Assembly (NCBI GenBank): GCA_045577175.1
Contig: JAZNHT010000037.1
Span: 1 to 64,000 of the forward strand
Length of the DNA stretch: 64,000 nt
From: SIG701 sp045577175
Lineage (GTDB): Bacteria; Bacillota; Clostridia; Oscillospirales; CAG-272
Direction: 5' to 3'
Positions 34,480 to 42,101 of the stretch are shown piece by piece. The notes under the pieces are model-generated. The model made no database searches, was not told where the DNA came from, and saw only the letters and a program-made list of their open reading frames with translations. Made by a program: the position numbers and the translations under genes. Within the stretch, counting starts at the first letter, position 1, and each line of letters opens with the position of its first letter.

Positions 34480-34549
34480 AGTCGTGGTATATTCCGCTGT
34501 GCGCGGACGTCCTTTCCTGAAAATTGATTTTTGTGAATCACACAATAGT

Positions 34550-34578
34550 ATTGTATAATATTTTTCCTGTAATTTCAA
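34550..34578 (-). promoter_or_regulatory. promoter of the nucleotidyltransferase-galE operon
   Basis: Minus strand TTGAAA (34573-34578), 17-base spacer, TACAAT (34550-34555). Confidence 0.65.
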
Positions 34579-34638
34579 ATGTTTTCGCGTTCTTTTACAA
34601 TTCGTTCACAATTAAATTTGTTGGATTTGAAATATCTA

Positions 34639-34667
34639 TTGACAAACGGTGTGATTTCGTATATAAT
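34639..34667 (+). promoter_or_regulatory. consensus promoter of the Crp/Fnr-ABC operon
   Basis: TTGACA (34639-34644), 17-base spacer, TATAAT (34662-34667): a perfect consensus. Confidence 0.85.
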
Positions 34668-34672
34668 GTAAA

Positions 34673-34688
34673 TGTCCCAAATGAGACA
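34673..34688. promoter_or_regulatory. palindrome at the transcription start, putative operator
   Basis: TGTCCCA-AA-TGAGACA, a 7-bp inverted repeat with one mismatch, placed where transcription should begin. Crp/Fnr-type proteins bind such dyads, so self-repression by the first gene product is plausible. Confidence 0.5.
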
Positions 34689-34710
34689 ACTTTGTAAGGG
34701 AGGGATATTT

Positions 34711-35409
34711 GTGCCAAAAATGGAGAAAAAATTGCTCTTGCAATCGCTCTCGCATATTTTTTTGTTTGAAAACGCTTCCGCCGAGCAAATTGATGCAGTA
34801 ACGCCGTTTTTGGACTGCTGCTCCTTGCTCGAATATTCCGCCGGAGAGCTCATTCAAAACGCACGCGAACCGATCGATGGGTTGGCAATCCTTTGTGAGG
34901 GCGAAGCGTGTGTGCTTTCCGACTCCTCGGAAAAAGCAGTTCCTCTACGCACGATTTCTGTAGGCGGCGTCTTCGGAGCGGCATCGCTGTATTCCAAAGA
35001 ATCCCGCTATGAAACGGTCGTGCGCACACTGAGCGACTGTACGCTTCTGCTCATTCCGGGTGATACGGTAAAACGTTTGATTGCCAACCATTCACAGCTT
35101 GCGGAGAATTACATTCGCTTTCTTTCGGATCGTATCTGTTTTCTGAATCGCAAAATTACCGCGTTCACTGTCGATTCCGCCGAAGCAAAACTTGCCGTTT
35201 ATCTCTCCGAGCTCCCGGTGGATGCACGCAGTGAGGTGACACTGCCGATCAGCTTCTCCGAGCTTGCGGATTCTCTCGGCATGGGACGCGCTTCCCTTTA
35301 CCGAGCCCTTGCAAAATTTGAAGAATCCGACATCCTTGTCCGCAAAGGAAAAAAACTGCGGATTCTTAATTTCTCCGCGCTCCTCTCCGTCTTTCGCAAA
35401 ACGGAATAA
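34711..35409 (+). CDS. Crp/Fnr-family transcriptional regulator
   Basis: A 232-residue regulator with an N-terminal cyclic-nucleotide-type beta-barrel (about 15-125), a dimerisation helix and a C-terminal winged helix (about 165-230: F-S-E-L-A-D-S-L-G-M-G-R-A-S-L-Y-R-A-L). The N terminus lacks the four-Cys cluster of oxygen-sensing Fnr, so the signal is unknown. The GTG start at 34711 is chosen over an ATG at 34672 because GGGAGGG sits six bases before it, and the earlier ATG would lie at the transcription start and inside the palindrome. The ABC transporter genes follow 36 bases downstream. Confidence 0.87.
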   Translation: MPKMEKKLLLQSLSHIFLFENASAEQIDAVTPFLDCCSLLEYSAGELIQNAREPIDGLAILCEGEACVLSDSSEKAVPLRTISVGGVFGAASLYSKESRYETVVRTLSDCTLLLIPGDTVKRLIANHSQLAENYIRFLSDRICFLNRKITAFTVDSAEAKLAVYLSELPVDARSEVTLPISFSELADSLGMGRASLYRALAKFEESDILVRKGKKLRILNFSALLSVFRKTE

Positions 35410-35445
35410 CAAAGTCAAAATTTCTTATAATGAAAGGATTTTATC

Positions 35446-36414
35446 ATGAAAAAACTTCTCTCCATTCTTTTTGCAGCTGTATTGGCTCTTGGCGTTCTTG
35501 CCGGATGCGCAAAGGTAGAAACGCCGGATGCGATTCGCGTGTTCGCACTCAAGGGTCCGACCGGCATGGGTATGTCCAAGCTGATGACCGATGAGCAGGC
35601 TAAAGAGTCGTCTCTTTACAGCTTCACAATCGCCGCCTCCCCTGAAGAAGTATCTGCCGAGATTATTAAGGGAAACTACGATATTGCGGCTGTTCCGACG
35701 AATCTGGCATCCGTTCTGTACAACAAGACGGAGGGCGAGCTGATGGTCGCGGCTGTCAACACGCTCGGCGTTCTTTACATTCTTGAAAACGGCGATTCTA
35801 TTCAGTCGATTGAGGATCTGAACGGTAAAACAATCTACGCAACCGGTCAGGCATCCACACCCGAGTATGTTCTGAACTACATTCTTGACGCAAACGGTAT
35901 CGACTGTGAGGTCATTTACCTTACGGAGCACGCCGAGCTTGCCACGCAGATGACGGCAGGCACCGTCTCCGTCGGTATGCTTCCCGTACCGAATGCCACC
36001 ACTGTTCTTGCAGGTAACACCGACGTGCGCGTTGCGCTTGATCTGACCGCGGAGTGGGAAAAAGCTGCTGCCCTCAAGGGGGATGACGGTGCGCTCTATC
36101 AGGGATGTATCGTAATTCGCCGCGATTTTGCAGAGCAGTACCCCAAGGCGGTCGAAGAGTTCCTTGCAAGTTACAAAGCGTCCGTTGAGTTTGTGAACGA
36201 CAATCCCGCAGAAGCCGCTTTGCTGATTGAGCAGGTCGGCATCATTCCGAAGGCCGCTGTGGCACAGAAAGCAATTCCGAATGCGAATATCGTGTGTATC
36301 ACAGGCGAGGAGATGCAGACCGGTCTTGCCGGCTTCTTCAAAGTTCTCTACGACTTCAATTCTGCCTCTGTAGGCGGCAAACTGCCCGATGACGGTATCT
36401 GGTACAAACAGTAA
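35446..36414 (+). CDS. lipoprotein substrate-binding protein (NitT/TauT-type ABC)
   Basis: A 322-residue lipoprotein with signal peptide and lipobox L-A-G-C (Cys at residue 21). The body resembles SsuA/TauA/ThiY-type binding proteins: repeated V-P-T-N-L-A-S-V-L-Y, I-Y-A-T-G-Q-A-S-T-P-E-Y-V-L and a C-terminal E-F-L-A-S-Y-K-A-S-V-E-F. Ligands of the family include sulfonates, nitrate, pyrimidines and riboflavin-related compounds; the ligand here cannot be told from sequence. Confidence 0.88.
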   Translation: MKKLLSILFAAVLALGVLAGCAKVETPDAIRVFALKGPTGMGMSKLMTDEQAKESSLYSFTIAASPEEVSAEIIKGNYDIAAVPTNLASVLYNKTEGELMVAAVNTLGVLYILENGDSIQSIEDLNGKTIYATGQASTPEYVLNYILDANGIDCEVIYLTEHAELATQMTAGTVSVGMLPVPNATTVLAGNTDVRVALDLTAEWEKAAALKGDDGALYQGCIVIRRDFAEQYPKAVEEFLASYKASVEFVNDNPAEAALLIEQVGIIPKAAVAQKAIPNANIVCITGEEMQTGLAGFFKVLYDFNSASVGGKLPDDGIWYKQ

Positions 36415-37186
36415 TCATCCGCGCCTGCGGCGGATACTTATGACCGTATGTGCCCTCCTTTTCTGGATTGCTCTATGGGCTATCCTCGCCGCATGGGTGG
36501 ACAAAGAGGTTTTGCTTCCCTCTCCGATTTCGGTTGCACGGGTGCTTCTCGGTCTGTTGATTTTGCCCTCGTACTGGGTCTCGATCGGTGCGTCAATTCT
36601 CCGCATCCTTATCGGATTTATCATCGGCTGTACGCTCGGCGTAATTCTCGCCGTGCTCTGTCACCGTTTCTCGGTCGCGGATGCGCTGATTTCACCGGCT
36701 TTGGCGGTTGTACGCGCCGTGCCCGTTGCTTCCTTCATTATCCTCGCGCTCGTTATGATCGGTACGGACAAAGTTCCGTCATTCACTGCGTTTCTGATGG
36801 TTTTGCCGATCGTTGCGGCGAACACAAAAGCAGGCATAGCCTCTGCGGATAAAGATTTGCTTGAGGTATGCCGCCTGTACCGCTTCCGTTTTCTGAAAAC
36901 GGTGAAGCTCCTCTATATTCCCTCCGTTCGTCCGTATTTTCTTGCTGCCGCGCGCACCTCGCTCGGTCTCGCATGGAAGGCAGGCATCGCGGCGGAAGTC
37001 CTTTGTTCTACGCTGACGCACTCCATCGGCGGCGAGATTTATGATGCAAAGGTTTATCTCGAAATGCCGGCATTGTTTGCGTGGACAATCACCGTGATTA
37101 TAATCAGTATGATTATTGAAGCCCTTGTGTTCAAGCTCCCTGCTTTCAAGGGCGCGCCTCTTACCGCAAAGGAGGGCGATGTATGA
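36389..37186 (+). CDS. ABC transporter permease (SsuC/TauC type)
   Basis: A 265-residue permease with about six hydrophobic segments and a central loop with P-I-V-A-A-N-T-K-A-G-I and L-L-E-V-C-R-L-Y-R-F as the EAA-type ATPase contact. The start at 36389 overlaps the binding-protein gene by 26 bases; an alternative ATG at 36440 would remove the overlap and cut 17 residues. Neither has a strong ribosome site. The stop overlaps the next start (ATGA). Confidence 0.88.
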   Translation: MTVSGTNSNHPRLRRILMTVCALLFWIALWAILAAWVDKEVLLPSPISVARVLLGLLILPSYWVSIGASILRILIGFIIGCTLGVILAVLCHRFSVADALISPALAVVRAVPVASFIILALVMIGTDKVPSFTAFLMVLPIVAANTKAGIASADKDLLEVCRLYRFRFLKTVKLLYIPSVRPYFLAAARTSLGLAWKAGIAAEVLCSTLTHSIGGEIYDAKVYLEMPALFAWTITVIIISMIIEALVFKLPAFKGAPLTAKEGDV

Positions 37187-37767
37187 GCATCCGATTTGAT
37201 AACGTGATTAAATCTTTCGGCGAAAACACGGTACTCAGCGGTGTGTCTCTCGCCTTTGAGGAAAACACGCTCTATCTGCTGACCGGACCGTCCGGCTCTG
37301 GGAAAACGACACTGCTTCGGGCGCTTTCGGGGCTTGCATCGCCGGACAGCGGAACAATTACGCACGACGGTGTATCTGTTTCGTACGCATTTCAGGAAAC
37401 AAGACTGTTCCCCGAGCTGAACGTTCGTGAAAATGTTCTCGTATGCAATCCGCGCGTTTCGTGTGATGAAATTCTTCACGCACTGGATCTGCATGATGCC
37501 GCAGAAAAACACCCCCATGAGCTGTCGGGCGGAATGCGCAAGCGCGCAGAGCTCGCCCGTGCACTTGCCGCTTCGGCATCTGTGTATTTGTTGGATGAGC
37601 CGACCGCAGGACAGGATCCCGAGCGCGCGCACATGATTGCCGAGGCGATCCGCAAATACACCCAAGGTGCGACCGTTGTCATCTCAACACACGATGCAGA
37701 GCTGATCGCCAGTCTGAATGGACGCATCCTTTGCTTGGAGAGTGGAAAACTTGTATCCGTAAATTAA
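37183..37767 (+). CDS. ABC transporter ATP-binding protein
   Basis: A 194-residue ATPase, slightly short for the SsuB/TauB class (about 240). Walker A G-P-S-G-S-G-K-T-T, Q-loop F-Q-E-T-R-L-F, signature L-S-G-G-M-R-K-R, Walker B V-Y-L-L-D-E-P and the switch His in S-T-H-D are complete, so it should be active; the missing length is at the C terminus. It powers the preceding permease and binding protein. Confidence 0.93.
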   Translation: MSIRFDNVIKSFGENTVLSGVSLAFEENTLYLLTGPSGSGKTTLLRALSGLASPDSGTITHDGVSVSYAFQETRLFPELNVRENVLVCNPRVSCDEILHALDLHDAAEKHPHELSGGMRKRAELARALAASASVYLLDEPTAGQDPERAHMIAEAIRKYTQGATVVISTHDAELIASLNGRILCLESGKLVSVN

Positions 37768-37768
37768 G

Positions 37769-37794
37769 AAAAGCCGTGCAAATGCACGGCTTTT
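37769..37794. terminator. bidirectional terminator
   Basis: AAAAGCCGTGC / GCACGGCTTTT with loop AAAT, between the plus-strand ATPase and the minus-strand Cys-rich gene. Confidence 0.85.
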
Positions 37795-37798
37795 TGCG

Positions 37799-38638
37799 TT
37801 ATCCGCCGCAGCTTCTGCGCGGCGACTCCTCGCATGAGCATCCGATCGATGTATCCGCGCACGCGGGCGGACAAAACTCCGCGATCGGAAAACGCATCCG
37901 TCGGAACATGCTGCACGGATCGTCCTCTTCAGCGACCACACATTCCTTTTCGGGAACGCAGTATTCGACCGCGTTGACGAGATACTGCGCAGGTCTCTCC
38001 AAACGCACGACGGAGAAAAATCCGAGCGAGACAAGGAGACGGTTGCAGTTGTCGCAATCAACAAGACGGCAAGGGAGCGAACGGCAAACCGCTTCGGGAA
38101 TCTCATCTATACTGCACGGACAGCAGCAGTGATGCTGCGGCTCGACAATCTTGGACGAGAGAACAAGGGGATCCACTGTTTCCAAAACAGCGATCGGCAG
38201 ATTGCTTGACGCTTCGCACCGTCCCTGCCCCGGAATCGCACAGAAGCCCGAACAGCCGCCCGTGCTCTTGAATACGCTGACATTCCCTTCGCTTCCGAAT
38301 AGCACAACCTTCTTTTCCACGACGGCGATGCCGCAAAGCTCGCGGATGTTTCCGGGAGACACGCACGCCTCACAGACGATTTTTGTGAAGATGCGGATAC
38401 TAAGCTGATAAAATCCGCGATTGAACGGCATTGGATTGATGTCGATATAGGACCACTGTACTTTCGCGCTTTTTACGCGCACCGAGCAGGTATGATCGAG
38501 TATATCCTGACCGTCCTCCGTCAGATACACACGCACGTCTTCGTAGCAGTCTTTATCCCGACAGCTGTCAAGGACGCGGTATGTATCGATACACACTGTG
38601 TCACGGCACGCCGATGCGCTGATTCTGTTTTCAGCCAT
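37799..38638 (-). CDS. cysteine-rich protein, unknown function, possibly spore-associated
   Basis: A 279-residue protein with 27 cysteines (about 10 percent), including C-C-C-P-C and a C-x-C near the C terminus, in mostly beta-type sequence without signal peptide or membrane helix. No named family is recognised. Cys-rich proteins without export signals in spore formers are often coat or exosporium components cross-linked by disulfides; metal binding is an alternative. Both are inference. It is a single-gene unit, with the next upstream gene on the same strand ended by its own terminator. Confidence 0.6.
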   Translation of the reverse strand: MAENRISASACRDTVCIDTYRVLDSCRDKDCYEDVRVYLTEDGQDILDHTCSVRVKSAKVQWSYIDINPMPFNRGFYQLSIRIFTKIVCEACVSPGNIRELCGIAVVEKKVVLFGSEGNVSVFKSTGGCSGFCAIPGQGRCEASSNLPIAVLETVDPLVLSSKIVEPQHHCCCPCSIDEIPEAVCRSLPCRLVDCDNCNRLLVSLGFFSVVRLERPAQYLVNAVEYCVPEKECVVAEEDDPCSMFRRMRFPIAEFCPPACADTSIGCSCEESPRRSCGG

Positions 38639-38712
38639 ATATGCTTTAACCTCCTCTGCATAATTGAGAACAGTTGTCTGTTCTTCTGTACTATCTTATG
38701 CAGAGGCAAAAA

Positions 38713-38741
38713 AAATGACAGAGCGTACTGCTCTGTCATTT
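38713..38741 (-). terminator. terminator of the small P-loop gene
   Basis: A 12-bp perfect stem (38713-38724 with 38730-38741), five-base loop; on the minus strand it is followed by a T-run. Confidence 0.8.
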
Positions 38742-38753
38742 GTATTTGTGTTT

Positions 38754-39161
38754 TCAGATGTACTTTTTAACAACCTCGGATGCCTCTTCGGCAGGAATGG
38801 AGGAGGTCATCACGCAGTTGATGTCGAGCTTTGTGACAAGAGCATCGACCTTGGCGATGAAATCATCGAACTTAGTGAGGTCGTTTCCGCCGATCTTCAG
38901 CGCGGAATCCACGAAAATATCGGTGACATCATGGTTGCTTGCAAGGATGCCCGCGATGAATCCGTAGAAAGCCTCGAGATCGTAAACTGCGTACATATCC
39001 GTATCAATCAGTCTGCACTGATATCTAATATCGTATGTAAGTTTGTTGCCCTTCTCGATACAGACGACGGAGCCCTCACTCTTGTTGAGCGCGGCGTTGA
39101 CCATTTCGATGAGCGTTTTGGTTTTGCCTGTGCCTTTTACCCCAATGATAAGTTTCAGCAT
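38754..39161 (-). CDS. small P-loop NTPase-like protein, unknown function
   Basis: A 135-residue soluble protein beginning almost at once with a Walker A motif (G-V-K-G-T-G-K-T-K-T, residues about 7-16) and a Walker B-like D-I-F-V-D-S near residue 85. It is far shorter than usual P-loop ATPases and has no sensor or arginine-finger motif I can see, so it may act with a partner. Codon bias is strong and it has its own promoter and terminator, pointing to high expression. I know no characterised homologue. Confidence 0.7.
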   Translation of the reverse strand: MLKLIIGVKGTGKTKTLIEMVNAALNKSEGSVVCIEKGNKLTYDIRYQCRLIDTDMYAVYDLEAFYGFIAGILASNHDVTDIFVDSALKIGGNDLTKFDDFIAKVDALVTKLDINCVMTSSIPAEEASEVVKKYI

Positions 39162-39224
39162 AGAAAAATCCTCCTGATGGAAATTTTACCGATCTTGCCG
39201 ACCGGCTTTTTACTTTGTAACTAT

Positions 39225-39253
39225 ATTATACAGTATTTTTGCGCAGATTTCAA
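39225..39253 (-). promoter_or_regulatory. promoter of the small P-loop gene
   Basis: Minus strand TTGAAA (39248-39253), 17-base spacer, TATAAT (39225-39230). Confidence 0.75.
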
Positions 39254-39298
39254 GTACTTTTGCACAAATTTTTGTGTAAAATTTAATATTTTTTTGGA

Positions 39299-40639
39299 TC
39301 AATCCTGCATACGGGACTGCAGAGCGGCGCGCATCTCTTCATAACCGGGTTTTCCGAGGAGAGCAAACATATTTTTCTTGTATGCCTCAACGCCGGGCTG
39401 GTTGAACGGATTCACGCCGAGCAGGTAACCGGAAACCGCACAGGCGAGCTCAAAGAAATAGACAACGTGACCGAAGGAATACGCACTGCGGTCCGCGATT
39501 TCCAATACGACGTTCGGCACACCGCCGTCCGTGTGAGCAAACAGGGTGCCGAGCATAGCGGTACGGTTTACATCGTGAAGCTCGGAGCCGGAGAGGAAGT
39601 TCAAGCCGTCGATGTTCTCCGGATCGTTCGGAATCTTCACGGAATCTGCAACGCCGGTGAAATCGAGAACGGTCTCAAAAATGTTGCGGAGACCTTCCTG
39701 AATATACTGACCGAGGGAGTGGAGATCGGTTGAGAAAATGACGGACGCCGGGAAAAGCCCCTTGTTATCCTTGCCCTCGCTCTCGCCGTAGAGCTGCTTC
39801 CACCATTCACAGAACATCTGTGCGGACGGCTCATAAGCGGCGAGAATTTCCGTGACCTTGCCCTTGCGGTACAGAATATTGCGGATCGCCGCATAGCGGA
39901 GACACGCATTCTTGGCGGGATCCTTTTCACTGTACTGCTCTCTTGCATCGGCGGCTCCCTGCATCATTGCATCAATATCGATACCGGCGCAGGCGATCGG
40001 CAGAAGTCCGACAGCGGTGAGAACAGAATAACGACCGCCGACATCGTCCGGAACAACGAACGTCTCGTAACCGACCTTGTCGGAAAACTCCTTCAGCGTG
40101 CCGCGTGCACGGTCGGTCGTAGCGAAGATTCTCTCACGAGCACCGTCTTTGCCGTATTTCTTTTCGAGAAGCTCGCGGAAGATGCGGAAAGTGACAGCCG
40201 GCTCGGTCGTCGTGCCGGATTTTGAGATGATATTTACGCAAATGTCCTTGCCCTCGCAAATTTTAAGGAGATCGCTGAGTGCGGACGGGCTGATGCTGTT
40301 GCCTGCAAAATAGATTGCGGGGGTATCCTTTGCGAGCGTGTTGTAGAAGGGAGAATGGACAAATTCGATCGCGGCACGTGCGCCGAGATAAGAACCGCCG
40401 ATGCCGATGACAACAAGAACATCGCACATCTTGCGGATGCGTGCGGCGGCGGCTTTGATGCGGGCGAACTCCTCCTTGTCGTAATCCACAGGAAGATCAA
40501 CCCAGCCGAGGAAATCGGAGCCTGCGCCGTTTCGTGCGAGGACTGTTTCATGAGCAGTACGCACCTGTGCCTCCATGGAGGTCATCTCGTGCTCCGCGAC
40601 GAAGCCCTTCAGGAATTTTTCATTCAGATTCAGTGTCAT
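39299..40639 (-). CDS. pgi: glucose-6-phosphate isomerase
   Basis: A 446-residue enzyme interconverting glucose-6-phosphate and fructose-6-phosphate. Motifs include V-I-G-I-G-G-S-Y-L-G-A-R, S-K-S-G-T-T-T-E-P, G-G-R-Y-S-V-L-T-A-V-G and the C-terminal G-V-E-A-Y-K-K-N-M. It is of the shorter bacterial type. The start at 40639 is favoured by AAAGGATG eight bases upstream; extra in-frame ATGs further up lie too close to that site. Confidence 0.97.
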   Translation of the reverse strand: MTLNLNEKFLKGFVAEHEMTSMEAQVRTAHETVLARNGAGSDFLGWVDLPVDYDKEEFARIKAAAARIRKMCDVLVVIGIGGSYLGARAAIEFVHSPFYNTLAKDTPAIYFAGNSISPSALSDLLKICEGKDICVNIISKSGTTTEPAVTFRIFRELLEKKYGKDGARERIFATTDRARGTLKEFSDKVGYETFVVPDDVGGRYSVLTAVGLLPIACAGIDIDAMMQGAADAREQYSEKDPAKNACLRYAAIRNILYRKGKVTEILAAYEPSAQMFCEWWKQLYGESEGKDNKGLFPASVIFSTDLHSLGQYIQEGLRNIFETVLDFTGVADSVKIPNDPENIDGLNFLSGSELHDVNRTAMLGTLFAHTDGGVPNVVLEIADRSAYSFGHVVYFFELACAVSGYLLGVNPFNQPGVEAYKKNMFALLGKPGYEEMRAALQSRMQD

Positions 40640-40700
40640 AGTAATCATCCTTTCGTGCGGTGCGGAAAGCATCACATCGCACAATATTTTATTCTCATAT

Positions 40701-40729
40701 ATTATACATTATCAAACCGATGTTTACAA
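40701..40729 (-). promoter_or_regulatory. promoter of pgi
   Basis: Minus strand TTGTAA (40724-40729), 17-base spacer, TATAAT (40701-40706). Confidence 0.7.
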
Positions 40730-40772
40730 GAGATTTTTACATAAAAATCCTCGAAATCCTTGGCAAATAGTC

Positions 40773-41942
40773 TTATTTTATCAGCATAAGACGCGACATT
40801 TTGACAAACAGTTCCCAAAATCCGATCTTCACGACGGATTCTGCGGCAACGATCTCCCCTTCACCGACGGTTTCTTCGCCAATACGGTATACGATTTTGC
40901 CGACCACATCCCCTTCTGAAATCGGGGCGGCTATCTCGTCGGGAATTTGTACCTCAACCGTTACATTTTTCTCCTGTCCCTTCGGGAGCAGTTTCGAAAA
41001 TCCGTCATAGCGGAGTGTGCACGATTCACGGATGCCGCCAAGAACGCGTACCTCCCCGGCGTCAGCCGCAGGATTTGTGTACATAGCGAAATTGGCAAAG
41101 CCCCAGTCGAGGAGCTTTTTTGCCATCTCGTTGCGGATGTCGCGCGTGGGCGCACCCATGATTACGGCAATCAGGTGCAATCCGTCTCGCTTAGCTGTCG
41201 CGCTGATGCAGAATTTCGCCTTGGAGGTTGAGCCGGTTTTTAATCCTGTCGCGCCGCTGTAGAAACGAATCAGGCGATTCGTATTGGAGAGTCCGAACGC
41301 GCCGTCACGGATTGTATCCATCCAGATCGTGCTGTAATTGAGGATTGTTTCGTGCCGGAGCAGCTCACGCGACATGATTGCAATGTCCTCCGCGCTGATG
41401 AGGTGGTTCACCGTATCATCGTCAAGTCCGCTGACGTTCTCAAAATTCGTGTGCTCCATACCGAGCTCTGCGGCTCGCTCGTTCATCCGTTTTACAAATC
41501 CTTCCTCGCTTCCGGCAACCGTCTCCGCAAGTGCCACCGCGGCATCGTTTGCGGAGGACACTACAACGCTTTTCAGAAGATCCTCCACACTCATCTGCTC
41601 GCCCGGCTCGAGATACACCTGCGATCCGCCCATCGATGCGGCGTATTCGCTCACACTTACCGTATCGGAGAGCGACATTCTGCCGCTGTCGATTGCCTCC
41701 ATCACGAGCAAAAGCGTCATTATTTTTGTGACCGATGCAGGGGGCAGTGCCTCATCCGCGTTTTTGGCGTAAAGAATCTGCCCGGTTTCTGCATCCATCA
41801 ACACAGCGGCGCGTGCGTCCACGTCGAACGGTGCATTCTCCGAGCTGTCTGAAGGCGATCCGCTGACAGTGTGCGGCATACACAGGCAAAGTGCGAGTGC
41901 TGCCGAAGCGATACTCTTAATAAGGCGTTTTCCAATACTCAT
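40773..41942 (-). CDS. D-alanyl-D-alanine carboxypeptidase (PBP5/DacF type)
   Basis: A 389-residue secreted penicillin-binding protein that trims the terminal D-Ala of peptidoglycan stem peptides. Signal peptide is at about 1-28. The three active-site motifs are S-V-T-K (Ser70, Lys73), S-A-N in V-S-S-A-N-D-A-A, and K-T-G in L-K-T-G-S-T. A C-terminal beta domain and a weak amphipathic tail follow, typical of PBP5-class enzymes. DacF versus DacB cannot be settled; it is not next to the spoIIA operon as DacF is in Bacillus. Confidence 0.92.
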   Translation of the reverse strand: MSIGKRLIKSIASAALALCLCMPHTVSGSPSDSSENAPFDVDARAAVLMDAETGQILYAKNADEALPPASVTKIMTLLLVMEAIDSGRMSLSDTVSVSEYAASMGGSQVYLEPGEQMSVEDLLKSVVVSSANDAAVALAETVAGSEEGFVKRMNERAAELGMEHTNFENVSGLDDDTVNHLISAEDIAIMSRELLRHETILNYSTIWMDTIRDGAFGLSNTNRLIRFYSGATGLKTGSTSKAKFCISATAKRDGLHLIAVIMGAPTRDIRNEMAKKLLDWGFANFAMYTNPAADAGEVRVLGGIRESCTLRYDGFSKLLPKGQEKNVTVEVQIPDEIAAPISEGDVVGKIVYRIGEETVGEGEIVAAESVVKIGFWELFVKMSRLMLIK

Positions 41943-42035
41943 GCTTTATCTCCGTTTGTCCGTATTTTGTACTATGTATACGCATGAGGATGTCCGCATA
42001 TGCCGTATGATGCCTATCGAATATTGTAAATCATC

Positions 42036-42064
42036 TTGTTTTTTTCGTTCGGATGTGGTATACT
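42036..42064 (+). promoter_or_regulatory. promoter of the helicase gene
   Basis: TTGTTT (42036-42041), 17-base spacer, TATACT (42059-42064). Confidence 0.65.
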
Positions 42065-42101
42065 GTTATATTGATAAATTTGACGGAGACGAATAGGAAT
42101 C

